From the NCBI GenBank assembly GCA_024693715.1, contig JAILKS010000038.1:1-64000 (forward strand): 64,000 nt of DNA, written 5' to 3'. Both the position numbers and the translations under genes were made by a program. Origin of the DNA: Treponema sp. (GTDB lineage: Bacteria > Spirochaetota > Spirochaetia > Treponematales > Treponemataceae). The notes beneath the pieces are model-generated. The model saw only the letters and a list, made by a program, of their open reading frames with translations, had not been told where the DNA came from and ran no database searches. Each line of letters begins with the position of its first letter. The first letter of the stretch is position 1. Below, piece by piece: positions 34,834 through 42,762 of this stretch.

Positions 34834-35697
34834 TTAGAAATGAGCTCTGAGACCTACGCCGAATCCGTTTGATCGCATCTGTTCAAATCCATCCTGAACA
34901 TATTCCCAGGTTACAAAAAGTTCATATCTATCCATTACGAAACCAACCATAAGACATGAATTCATAAGAAGTTCATCTGTGATTGTATCATCGCTCGAAT
35001 AATTTACATTTCTTGGTGAACCTGAAAAACAATATCTCCATTCAAGATGAAGAGGACTGAACGGATAAGAACGAAGTATTGTTTCAAAAGCGAATGTATT
35101 GTATTTTTTTCGTCCGTACATGTGAAGCCAGTCCATGTTAAGACCAAGACTTATAGGATCCCACTGAAAACACCAGAACTGTGCACCAAGCTTAAACATT
35201 CCCTGTGCATTTTCCATAGAACCAAGATGAGCTTCTGTCTGATGAAGATCATTTGTAAACATTATGTTTTCAAAATTAATTCCTATAAACTTAAAGCAGG
35301 TTAATTCGGCTCTTGTTCTGTTTCCCATAAGGGCACTTCCCGGATACATAAACAGTGATGTATCAAGAAGAAGATTATAAAATTTACCGTCTACATCTGT
35401 AGCAGATTCATAATCGTTTATAACAAAACCACCGCCGTCTGCGTATGGATAATCTTCAAAGGTTACTCCTACTCCATTTGCAATCATTAAAGAACAGCAG
35501 ATATCAAAAAGTGCATCTATACAAGATTCCTCTATAGAACTGCTTGAAGATGAAGAGTTTGAAGAAGTTGTTTTACGTGTCGTGGTTTTTGTTGTCGTTG
35601 TTTTTGGTAATTTTGATGACGGCTTTTTAGGTGCGGCTGCACATAATCCTGAAATCAAAAACAAAAGAACCATACATACTGAAATTGTTTTTTTCAT
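34834..35697 (-). CDS. predicted outer-membrane protein
   Basis: A 287-residue exported protein of unknown function. A cleavable signal (LLFLISGLCAAAP) is followed by a low-complexity Lys/Thr/Ser linker (about 25-53), then a beta-rich domain ending in GVGLRAHF. A terminal phenylalanine after alternating hydrophobic residues is typical of beta-barrel proteins recognised by BamA. GGGAG precedes the ATG. Convergent with the CE2-like gene, 10 bp apart. I do not recognise a named family. Confidence 0.7.
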   Translation of the reverse strand: MKKTISVCMVLLFLISGLCAAAPKKPSSKLPKTTTTKTTTRKTTSSNSSSSSSSIEESCIDALFDICCSLMIANGVGVTFEDYPYADGGGFVINDYESATDVDGKFYNLLLDTSLFMYPGSALMGNRTRAELTCFKFIGINFENIMFTNDLHQTEAHLGSMENAQGMFKLGAQFWCFQWDPISLGLNMDWLHMYGRKKYNTFAFETILRSYPFSPLHLEWRYCFSGSPRNVNYSSDDTITDELLMNSCLMVGFVMDRYELFVTWEYVQDGFEQMRSNGFGVGLRAHF

Positions 35698-35825
35698 TTT
35701 ATGCTCCCGTATAAGTTAACTCTGTTTTAACTTACAACTGATTTATATTTGCACTGCAAATCATTAATCATTGTAGCATTTTTTAGTCCTTTTTTAAACT
35801 AAGAGTTTTCTTATACGGAACAATG

Positions 35826-36143
35826 CTATGCGGTTTTCAATTTGCAGTTTTCACAAGGATTTTCTTCACACTGCCTCTTATCTGAAAGACAGATTTCAAC
35901 ATTCCTTACGCAAATTATATCTTCAATATTCACCCTAAACATTCTGGCAAGTATCATCAGATTATCAACCGTAGGAATATTTCTTCCCTGCTCCCAAGCA
36001 TAGATTGCCTGTGGAAAATCAAATCCAAACATCAACTGCATATCTTTTATTGAGTAATTGCTGCTTTTTCTTAATTCTTTGATTTTTTTACCGGTCGCCT
36101 GTAAATCAATTACCGGTCTTATAAAAATTCTGTTTCCTTCCAT
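35826..36143 (-). CDS. XRE-family helix-turn-helix protein
   Basis: A 105-residue small regulator. The HTH (ATGKKIKELRKSSNYSIKDM, then FPQAIYAWEQGRNIPTVDNLMILARMF) covers about residues 16-75. The C-terminus has four cysteines (ICLSDKRQCEENPCENCKL), a possible metal or redox site unusual for minimal XRE proteins. AAGGAG precedes the ATG. Its start overlaps the end of a 70-residue gene upstream, so the two form an operon. Confidence 0.8.
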   Translation of the reverse strand: MEGNRIFIRPVIDLQATGKKIKELRKSSNYSIKDMQLMFGFDFPQAIYAWEQGRNIPTVDNLMILARMFRVNIEDIICVRNVEICLSDKRQCEENPCENCKLKTA

Positions 36144-36318
36144 TGTTTTTTCTCCTTGTTATGTTGACAAAAAATTCATTTCCTTTATGCATTCGTGAAT
36201 GATAATGATTATGCAAATGCATAGGATTATCCGCAAAAATAAAAGCATGACGCACTGTTCGAACTTTTAATGCTGCTGAAACTGAATTAATGAAATTTGT
36301 AATGTCTTTTGTGAACAT
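36106..36318 (-). CDS. small unknown protein upstream of the XRE gene
   Basis: A 70-residue frame beginning MFTKDITNFINSVS, with a very strong AGGAGG site 6 nt before ATG 36318. The middle is rich in histidine (HLHNHYHSRMH). It overlaps the XRE start by 38 bp, which suggests translational coupling. I know no family. The arrangement (small protein, then XRE) resembles toxin-antitoxin or immunity pairs, but nothing in the sequence proves that. Confidence 0.55.
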   Translation of the reverse strand: MFTKDITNFINSVSAALKVRTVRHAFIFADNPMHLHNHYHSRMHKGNEFFVNITRRKNNGRKQNFYKTGN

Positions 36319-36437
36319 AACGTCCTCCTTTATTTTTTTAGACAGTTGCTTTCTGCAACCTGATTTTCTGTCCATTGAGAAAAAATCAATGAACCATATA
36401 TTAAACTATCACTTTAATAAAAAAATGTCATCTGCTT

Positions 36438-36460
36438 TTTTTAAACCTGTAGTTTAAAAA
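36438..36460. promoter_or_regulatory. candidate operator palindrome upstream of the small/XRE operon
   Basis: TTTTTAAAC-CTGTA-GTTTAAAAA, perfect 9-bp arms, about 120 bp upstream of ATG 36318 and 7 bp upstream of a possible -35 ATGACA (minus strand, 36431-36426). A similar AAACT-N3-AGTTT occurs near 35797 in front of the outer-membrane protein gene. Confidence 0.4.
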
Positions 36461-36463
36461 TAC

Positions 36464-36504
36464 AAAAAAAATCCCCAAAAACCAACCGATGTCAGTCTTT
36501 GGGG
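36464..36504 (-). terminator. terminator of the membrane/CxxC protein gene
   Basis: On the minus strand CCCCAAA / TTTGGGG with a long partly paired loop, followed by ATTTTTTTTG. Confidence 0.75.
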
Positions 36505-36525
36505 TATGATACAAAAGTTTATTTT

Positions 36526-37251
36526 TTATTCTTCATCTGTATCTTCAACTAACATTCCGTCAGTATTAATTGAATCACGCTTTGCACAAGTTTTACAAAT
36601 GCGTGTTTTATTTGCTTCAACTGCCTGATTTACATCACCATAAATAAGTTCTTCTGAACGATTTAAATGTGAACACTCATCACTTGTATGATAAACTTTT
36701 CCAGATTTTGTCCAATATACTGTCTGTCCTACCAACTGTGCATTAGCAGCAGCCAACTCTTCTTTAGAAATAGGATTAAAATCAATTCCTGTAACACCAG
36801 CTATCAAAAGTGCAACTACAGCAACGACTGTTCCTATGATTTTAGTTTTCTTATCTGCCTGCTTATTTGTAAGAATATAAATAATAATTGGTGCAAAACA
36901 AATAAGAGCCATAATAACGCCTAAATTATTATAAATCCAGAACAATGCCGGATTCTTCTTAGAAGCAGGTGAAATGTGATTTGCTTTTTTCCATAAGAAA
37001 TTTGCAATTACACAAAATATCAAATCAACTACCAGAAAAATAATTAAAGAAACAAGAGGACTCAAAGATCCTATTTCAATTTTCTTTCCAACAGCTAAAA
37101 TTCCAAGAACTTCACTTGCAATTGCGGCAAGCCATAAAATAATTGCAAAAACTCTACGAATTGCAGAATTTCCAAGTGGTTTTGCAGGTTTTGCTGTTGA
37201 TGCTGCTCCTGTCGAAGCTGCTACATAAGTATGTGTTTTCTTTTCTGCCAT
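36526..37251 (-). CDS. four-helix membrane protein with C-terminal CxxC-type domain
   Basis: A 241-residue protein. The N-terminal 25 residues are Ala/Thr/Pro-rich; four membrane helices follow (about 33-52, 64-86, 102-127 and 138-156). The C-terminal soluble domain reads VYWTKSGKVYHTSDECSHL, then GDVNQAVEANKTRICKTC: a His/Cys pattern (YH...C..L...C..C) seen in small putative zinc-binding tails of many Firmicutes and spirochaete proteins. Acidic tail VEDTDEE. AGGAG precedes the ATG. Function unknown. Confidence 0.75.
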   Translation of the reverse strand: MAEKKTHTYVAASTGAASTAKPAKPLGNSAIRRVFAIILWLAAIASEVLGILAVGKKIEIGSLSPLVSLIIFLVVDLIFCVIANFLWKKANHISPASKKNPALFWIYNNLGVIMALICFAPIIIYILTNKQADKKTKIIGTVVAVVALLIAGVTGIDFNPISKEELAAANAQLVGQTVYWTKSGKVYHTSDECSHLNRSEELIYGDVNQAVEANKTRICKTCAKRDSINTDGMLVEDTDEE

Positions 37252-37361
37252 AATAAACTCCTATGGGCTAAAATATTACTTTTATTTTATCAGATATCGG
37301 GTAGAAAATAAAGAGATTTTTCTTTATACTGAATGTAAATTAATTTAAAGGAGTTTACTAT

Positions 37362-37769
37362 ATGAAAAAACTTATAGCACTTTTATTTGTTCTTTCAGCT
37401 TTTATGATGGGAATTACTGCTCAATCTGCAGATAATTATTCACCGGAAGATCTTTTACAGCAGATTGTTGAAATCACTCAGCCACAGCTTCCTACAACTT
37501 TTGATGATGCTGACAGTAAGGTTGTTCTTTTTGGTGTTAACGCAGAAAAAAAGACAATCACTTATTCATATGCTTTTGCAGTAAAAAGTGATAAATCTAA
37601 AACACAGGATTATTACAATGCAATGAAACCTGCTCTTATCGAAGGATTAAAAGCAGATCCAAGCATTTCTACTCTTTTGAACAGCGGTGCCATTTTTATC
37701 TACAGATATTATGGAATCGATGGAAAAATAGTCGTAGAAATCAAGATTACTAAAAAGGATATTCAATAA
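37362..37769 (+). CDS. secreted protein of unknown function
   Basis: A 135-residue protein with a signal peptide (MKKLIALLFVLSAFMMGITAQS) and a single compact domain (EDLLQQIVEITQPQLPTTFD near 27, then alternating strands ending KIVVEIKITKKDIQ). AAAGGAG precedes the ATG, and TATACT (37325-37330) gives a leader of about 25 nt. Convergent with the YkgJ-type gene, 3 bp apart. No family recognised. Confidence 0.75.
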   Translation: MKKLIALLFVLSAFMMGITAQSADNYSPEDLLQQIVEITQPQLPTTFDDADSKVVLFGVNAEKKTITYSYAFAVKSDKSKTQDYYNAMKPALIEGLKADPSISTLLNSGAIFIYRYYGIDGKIVVEIKITKKDIQ

Positions 37770-37772
37770 TAT

Positions 37773-38255
37773 CTAAGAATCAGAGCCGGATTTTTCCGAT
37801 TCTGATTTAATTAAATCTTCTACTTCTTGTTTTTTAAGCGGGGTGTTCTGAACATACCCGCTTTTATTTTTTTCTATTTCTTCCTTTGTCCATAAACGTC
37901 CCTTGTTCATACCGGGACAATCCTTTGCACAATCGTTCCAGGTATGATTATCCTTCAGCATCCATGCCCAGAACGGATATGTCGAACACTGTACAGGTCT
38001 TGCTTCATATGCAGAACATCCGTTTTCCCAAAGAATGCAGTCATAATTACTTTTTTCAAGCAGTGCAAGAACTTTTTCACCATAGTAATAATCAGCCCAG
38101 CGGCAATATTTTTCGACAAATTCTTTTACGCTGAGATTATAAAATCCCCTCAAAGCATCAAGATCTCTTTTCGAAAGATAAACGAATCCCGGTGAATGTC
38201 CGCAGCAAAATGAACATCTCTGACATTCAAATTTTAAACCATTATCATAAAACAT
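37773..38255 (-). CDS. YkgJ-family cysteine-cluster protein
   Basis: A 160-residue putative Zn/Fe-chelating protein (PF03692). Cysteines occur as FECQRCSFCCGHSPG (N-terminal), CILWENGCSAYEARPVQCSTYPF (central) and DCAKDCPG, the family pattern. Its ATG shares one base with the stop of the SGNH gene upstream (TGATG), so both are co-translated. Biochemical role of the family is not known. Confidence 0.88.
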   Translation of the reverse strand: MFYDNGLKFECQRCSFCCGHSPGFVYLSKRDLDALRGFYNLSVKEFVEKYCRWADYYYGEKVLALLEKSNYDCILWENGCSAYEARPVQCSTYPFWAWMLKDNHTWNDCAKDCPGMNKGRLWTKEEIEKNKSGYVQNTPLKKQEVEDLIKSESEKSGSDS

Positions 38256-39472
38256 CAGTCTGCATATCCTATCATTAAAATTGTAAAGCCTTTTTGTTTT
38301 TCCGGCCTTATTTCTATACTATGATTTTTAACGGTTTGCTCATCTATTAGAACCTTGAACAAAGCATTATTCCACGAACCAATCGGCTCACCGTCAATTT
38401 TTCCCCATAATTTATCATCAATATAAATATCTGCAATTCCAAATTTTTCAGTTTCCTTTGCACGCTGACACTTATAAACAAGAATAAAAGAACTGCACTC
38501 AAGATTTACCTTAAAGCTTTTTCCATCCGAATTTGAAGAACAATACCAGTTTTCTTTAAATGCGATGTCTCTGGTTTTAAAAAACTTCTGACATTTCAAA
38601 TCTGTACCGGTAAAATCTCCTTTATCTATACGTGAATCATCGTGATCTAGCATTTTCATGGTTACAAAGGATTTTTGATTTTCTATAAGACAATCCTGTG
38701 GAACTGAAAAAATCTCATCATAATTTGAAGAATCTGAATACCGGCAAAGATTCATAAGGCAGTCTGCCATCAAAGCATGCCCGCTTTTCGTAGGATGAAT
38801 ATAATCTGCATAAAACTGATTTCTTGTAAAATATCCTTCACTAAATGCTTTTTCCACAACTCTCATTATGCTTATCTGAGAAAGCTGATAATAATCGGCA
38901 ATAGGCTTCATCTGTTTTTCTACATTACCCTTATCATAAGCAGAATACAAAACAATCACTGCAGTTAAAGAATTTGCTTCAAGTGCATTTTTTACAAGAG
39001 CTTCAAATGCACGTTCATAATCCTTTCCCACCCCATCATTAACTGCAAATTCTACTATCAGTAAATCAGGAGCTCGCCCCGTAACATCAAGTACATCACG
39101 CTTATATCTGACTAAACCAAGAACAGATGGAGTTCCACAAAGTCCTGCTCCATTAAAATACAGATTTTTTCCACCGTCCGGCGAAAAGCTTTTTAACTGT
39201 CTGAAAAACTGATATGCATAGCCGTCTTTAAAATCACCGGCACCTTCACCCTCTGTAATAGAACCACCGATTGCCGCTACACGAACCTCTTCTCCACGTG
39301 CAATTTTTCCGAGAACTGATTTAAGGCGATAATTATTTCCCCTGCTTACGATAGATTGATTATAGAGAACAGAACGTTCTTTTTCAGAAAGAGAGATTGC
39401 CCTTGCATCGAAATTGCAACCGAAAAAAATAAGAAGAAAAACAAGGTTAAAAACAAAAAGATTCTTTTTCAT
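38255..39472 (-). CDS. SGNH/GDSL-hydrolase lipoprotein
   Basis: A 405-residue exported esterase-like protein: signal with lipobox (LIFFGCNFD, Cys about 19), then an SGNH fold with AAIGGSITEGEG (nucleophile, block I), NGAGLCGT, VEFAVNDG (block III) and ADYIHPTKSGH (block V Asp-x-x-His), and a C-terminal beta domain (about 285-405) that may bind carbohydrate. Probably deacylates glycans at the cell surface. ATG 39472 has no ribosome-binding site; TGT-TAGATT ends 6 nt upstream. First gene of a pair with the YkgJ-type protein. Confidence 0.85.
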   Translation of the reverse strand: MKKNLFVFNLVFLLIFFGCNFDARAISLSEKERSVLYNQSIVSRGNNYRLKSVLGKIARGEEVRVAAIGGSITEGEGAGDFKDGYAYQFFRQLKSFSPDGGKNLYFNGAGLCGTPSVLGLVRYKRDVLDVTGRAPDLLIVEFAVNDGVGKDYERAFEALVKNALEANSLTAVIVLYSAYDKGNVEKQMKPIADYYQLSQISIMRVVEKAFSEGYFTRNQFYADYIHPTKSGHALMADCLMNLCRYSDSSNYDEIFSVPQDCLIENQKSFVTMKMLDHDDSRIDKGDFTGTDLKCQKFFKTRDIAFKENWYCSSNSDGKSFKVNLECSSFILVYKCQRAKETEKFGIADIYIDDKLWGKIDGEPIGSWNNALFKVLIDEQTVKNHSIEIRPEKQKGFTILMIGYAD

Positions 39473-39478
39473 TATTAT

Positions 39479-39507
39479 AATCTAACAAAAAAGAATCTTT
39501 ATGCCAA
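39479..39507 (-). promoter_or_regulatory. promoter of the SGNH/YkgJ operon
   Basis: On the minus strand TTGGCA (39507-39502), a 17-bp spacer, then TGT-TAGATT (39487-39479), ending 6 nt before ATG 39472. Confidence 0.6.
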
Positions 39508-39777
39508 TAAAATACACACCATCTCCGGTTGTCTAATAAGAAAATAAAATAAACTTTTTTAATTTAGACAACTCTCAGAATGTCCTCAAACATAAACGAC
39601 AGATTAATATATGTTCCTGTATACAATATCAATTTGATATGTAATTATTATAATAATTCATTAAATAAATCAACAAAAATATGGCTAAAAAAGGGGTTTT
39701 GACCCTAAAGGACCACGTTTTTACACCAAGGTATAACGTAAAAATCAATATTTCTTTACTTTTAACCCTTTTACTCA
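39508..39777. other. regulatory intergenic region before the first membrane LuxR-type gene
   Basis: Holds an inverted repeat GTTGTCTAA (39528-39536) / TTAGACAAC (39564-39572), an AT-rich stretch, the box TTGACCCTAAAGGACC (39699-39714, dyad centre about 39707.5), an imperfect dyad TTACACCAAGGTATAA (39721-39736, centre 39728.5) and a -35 TTTACT (39755-39760). I see no gene in it. Confidence 0.6.
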
Positions 39778-39783
39778 TATAAT
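39755..39783 (+). promoter_or_regulatory. promoter of membrane LuxR-type gene 1
   Basis: TTTACT (39755-39760), a 17-bp spacer and TATAAT (39778-39783), ending 6 nt before ATG 39790. No ribosome-binding site. Confidence 0.65.
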
Positions 39784-39789
39784 ATTCTT

Positions 39790-40539
39790 ATGAAAAGTAA
39801 CGATTTTATAGAAAGTCTGTTAATTAAACGAATTTTAATTTGCATTTGCTTCGCTGTTTTTTCCTTTTATATCATACAATCAGTAATAAATCATAATTTT
39901 TTCTGGGTATATATAAATCTTGCGGGCATTATTTTTTCGATTCTTCTTTTTATTTTTCCAAGAAATCTCTGCTATCTTGCATTTTTAGGATTTTATTACG
40001 GCTGCATCGTCCTTATTTTCTTTCCTGAAGAACACGCTGCCATCGCTTTTTTTGCCGTTGGAATACTTGCCTTCTGCATTCAGGGTTTTTATCACAATCA
40101 CAAGCTCATAAAAATTTTAATCACCATTTTGCTTTATTTTGCATGCATCGCTACAGAAATAAGATTCGGACTTCCAGCCTTCCGACAGATGTTAATAAAA
40201 AAAATGATTTATTCTGCTGTGTTCGTAATCATCTTCTTCCTGATTTATGCTTATGTTTCGCAGTTGATGGAACTTCATCCTAAAAAAACACTCGATTTAT
40301 GTTCTGCAAATCTGACAGATGAAGAGCTCATTATTTTTTATCTTCTTTCGAATAACTATAAATTTGATTACATTTCACGAAAACTGAATATTTCAAATTC
40401 AACAATCAAGCGACGCTGCCGTGAGATTTATAACTATCTTGGCGTACAGGACATTATATGCTTTCATGGAAAAATCGGCCGCATGAACATTATCTATCCG
40501 GAACACATAAAAAGGGAAATTAAAAATCTTAATCTGTAA
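39790..40539 (+). CDS. six-helix membrane protein with LuxR-type HTH (regulator 1)
   Basis: A 249-residue protein: six predicted membrane helices fill residues 12-165, then a LuxR/NarL-type helix-turn-helix at about 172-230 (NLTDEELIIFYLLSNN, ISRKLNISNSTIKRRCREIY, NYLGVQDIICF), aligning with the usual LT..E...L.LL...I...L.IS..TVK.H...I..KLGV. There is no receiver or kinase domain, so signal sensing must be through the membrane part. Paralogue of 42763-43515. Its stop lies 2 bp from the stop of the convergent pyrKD gene. A membrane-bound one-component regulator is the likely role; its signal and targets are unknown. Confidence 0.75.
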   Translation: MKSNDFIESLLIKRILICICFAVFSFYIIQSVINHNFFWVYINLAGIIFSILLFIFPRNLCYLAFLGFYYGCIVLIFFPEEHAAIAFFAVGILAFCIQGFYHNHKLIKILITILLYFACIATEIRFGLPAFRQMLIKKMIYSAVFVIIFFLIYAYVSQLMELHPKKTLDLCSANLTDEELIIFYLLSNNYKFDYISRKLNISNSTIKRRCREIYNYLGVQDIICFHGKIGRMNIIYPEHIKREIKNLNL

Positions 40540-40541
40540 AA

Positions 40542-42356
40542 TTATCTGTGAACAATTCCTCTGAAATCTTCAATTGATGAATAGCCCTTTCGTTTCATGA
40601 ACGCTTCCAAACCGTCTATAACCTCAAGCATAACGTTCGGATTTGCAAAGGTTGCTGTTCCTATTTCTACCGCATGAGCTCCCGCCATAATAAATTCAAC
40701 TGCATCTTCCCAGCAGGAAATTCCGCCTATTGCAATTACAGGAACTCTTTTTTCTACCGGAAGTCTGTTTATTTCTTCGACAAGCTCATATACAAGACGA
40801 ACTGCTATCGGTCGTACAGCTGGTCCGCCAAGTCCTGCCTTAATTTTATCAAAAACAGGGACTCCTCTTTCAATATCGATGGCAATTCCCTGGAAAGAAT
40901 TACACAGACTGATTCCATCTGCTCCCGCTTCAATACAGGCTAGTGCTACGTCATTCAACTCATGAGACTGCGGTGTAAGTTTAACTATTAAAGGCTTTGA
41001 TGTAGCGGCACGAACAGATTTAACGACATCACCGGCTGCAGAACAGAACATCCCGAAGGCAGCTCCTCCTGCACTTACATTAGGACAACTGATATTAAGT
41101 TCAATCACAGGAACTGGTGATTTATCGAGAAGCTCGGCTCCTTTTACATAGCTTTCTAAATCAGAACCCGAAAGATTGGCGATTGTAACAGGACGTAAGC
41201 TCATCATCAGTGGAAGTTCATTCTGTATAAAATGAGCAATACCAGGATTTTGAAGTCCTATCGAATTCATAAGTCCGGACGGTGTTTCCCATATACGGAT
41301 TCCATCATTTCCCTGACGAGGTTCAAGTGTAAGTCCCTTGCTTGCAATTCCGCCAAGTTTATTTACATTAAAAACAGTTGCGTATTCTGAACCAAATCCA
41401 AAGGTACCTGAACAGGCAATCACAGGATTTGCAAATTTTACACCGACAATAGTAACGCTTAAATCAACATCTGAATCAGACTGTTTATTCTGTGCTGCTT
41501 TTCCTGAAGTTTTTATTTCATCCTTTTCATCATTAAAAAGAATTTTAGAATCAAAAACAGGTCCTTCCTTACAGCATCGCTTTTTACCCTCTGACGTATC
41601 GATAGTACAGCCCAAACAACAGCCTACTCCACACGCCATTCTTGCTTCCATGCTCAAATAACATTTTACTCCACATGCTTCAGAAACCTTCTTTACATAT
41701 TTCAACATAGGAACAGGACCGCACGCATAAACTGCACCATAATTTTCTGCTTTTATTACATCCTCTGTTAATGCAGCAGGAAGCATCCCTTTTATACCGG
41801 CAGAGCCATCATCTGTAGTTATAACAAGCTTTTCAGGATTTATATAATCAAGACCATAAGATCCGCTTTTGAACGATGCGTAAAAATCGTAGGATTTATC
41901 TTTTAAAGTTTCTGCAAAACCCGCAACCGGAGCAACACCAATTCCACCACCGATGATAAGAACCTTCTGTTCTGCTGTCCTGATGAATTTATTTCCGCAA
42001 GGGCCCAAAAGATTAATTTTATCGCCTTCGTTTAAATTACAAAGCTCTTTTGTTCCCTTTCCCTTTACAAGAATTAAAAACTGTATTTCTATTTCACCGA
42101 ACAGGCTCTGATCCACGTGATATACACTTACAGGTCTTCCAAGAAGAACATCGCTTCTGACTGCATGAAGCATGTAAAATTGTCCGGGAGCCGGTCTTTG
42201 AACAGGTTTTTCAACTCCGTCAATGCTTTTTTGAGGAATTACTACACTCAATAAATATACACTGCCAAGCGGCTGTGCACCATAAACTGCTTTACAACCG
42301 GAAACAATGCCTTCCGCAAAAACCGGATATGGAAATCCTTCGCAATCAAACAACAT
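40542..42356 (-). CDS. pyrD: PyrK-PyrD fusion, NAD-linked dihydroorotate dehydrogenase
   Basis: Oxidises dihydroorotate to orotate and passes electrons to NAD. The 604-residue chain joins two subunits normally encoded separately. Residues about 1-275 are PyrK: FAD-binding GRPVSVYHVD, NAD-binding IIGGGIGVAPVAGFAE, and the [2Fe-2S] ligands in RMACGVGCCLGCTIDTS plus KRCCKEGP. Residues about 300-604 are type-1B PyrD: ACSGTFGFGSEYA, ELNISCPNVS, IAIGGISCWEDA. A linker rich in K, D, S and Q (about 276-298) connects them. AAGGGG precedes ATG 42356, within a large hairpin. Confidence 0.93.
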   Translation of the reverse strand: MLFDCEGFPYPVFAEGIVSGCKAVYGAQPLGSVYLLSVVIPQKSIDGVEKPVQRPAPGQFYMLHAVRSDVLLGRPVSVYHVDQSLFGEIEIQFLILVKGKGTKELCNLNEGDKINLLGPCGNKFIRTAEQKVLIIGGGIGVAPVAGFAETLKDKSYDFYASFKSGSYGLDYINPEKLVITTDDGSAGIKGMLPAALTEDVIKAENYGAVYACGPVPMLKYVKKVSEACGVKCYLSMEARMACGVGCCLGCTIDTSEGKKRCCKEGPVFDSKILFNDEKDEIKTSGKAAQNKQSDSDVDLSVTIVGVKFANPVIACSGTFGFGSEYATVFNVNKLGGIASKGLTLEPRQGNDGIRIWETPSGLMNSIGLQNPGIAHFIQNELPLMMSLRPVTIANLSGSDLESYVKGAELLDKSPVPVIELNISCPNVSAGGAAFGMFCSAAGDVVKSVRAATSKPLIVKLTPQSHELNDVALACIEAGADGISLCNSFQGIAIDIERGVPVFDKIKAGLGGPAVRPIAVRLVYELVEEINRLPVEKRVPVIAIGGISCWEDAVEFIMAGAHAVEIGTATFANPNVMLEVIDGLEAFMKRKGYSSIEDFRGIVHR

Positions 42357-42357
42357 A

Positions 42358-42408
42358 AAAAACCCCTTATAATGTCTGTATAGTATAACATAAATATAAG
42401 GGGTTTTT
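42358..42408. terminator. 14-bp bidirectional hairpin enclosing the pyrKD promoter
   Basis: Perfect arms AAAAACCCCTTATA (42358-42371) and TATAAGGGGTTTTT (42395-42408) with T runs on both strands, so it can end transcription from either side. The 23-nt loop holds TATACT on the minus strand (42387-42382) with TTAAAA as possible -35 17 bp upstream; transcripts starting there contain only one arm, leaving the AAGGGG ribosome-binding site free. Confidence 0.65.
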
Positions 42409-42762
42409 AAAAAGAAATAAATAGTCAGATTTTATATTTTGTTATAACTTTTTTAAATAACAAACTCTCAATCCTTATGGTGTCTTTACAGATACCTGTC
42501 CATCTATGTCTATATATATATAAAAGATATTTTCAAACTTTATTTATTTTCGTAAATCCTACTGGCAAAATTCTGTACTGTAAACCCTTTTTCAGCAAAA
42601 AGAACCAAAGTTCTTTAAACGGAACTAAAGTTCTTTAAATTGACCCTAAAGGGTCAGAAAATCACCTTGACTTTTTAATACCGTACATCCTTTTCTTCAG
42701 AATTTTTTCTTTTATTTTCGCTTTTTATGTAATATAATTTAATTGTAAAAGTGTAAGGAGTA
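42409..42762. other. regulatory intergenic region before the second membrane LuxR-type gene
   Basis: AT-rich. It holds three dyads: GAACCAAAGTTC (42602-42613), GAACTAAAGTTC (42622-42633) and TGACCCTAAAGGGTCA (42641-42656), centres 20 and 21 bp apart, each with a central NAAA. Downstream lie TATAAT (42733-42738) and AAGGAG (42755-42760). I see no gene in the remaining sequence. Confidence 0.7.
42602..42656. promoter_or_regulatory. three helically phased operator dyads
   Basis: Arms GAAC/GTTC, GAAC/GTTC and TGACCC/GGGTCA around CAAA, TAAA and TAAA. Centre spacings of 20 and 21 bp place all three on one face of the helix. The third shares TTGACCCTAAAGG with the region before regulator 1 (39699-39711). 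Likely binding sites of the LuxR-type proteins themselves or a common regulator. Confidence 0.65.
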
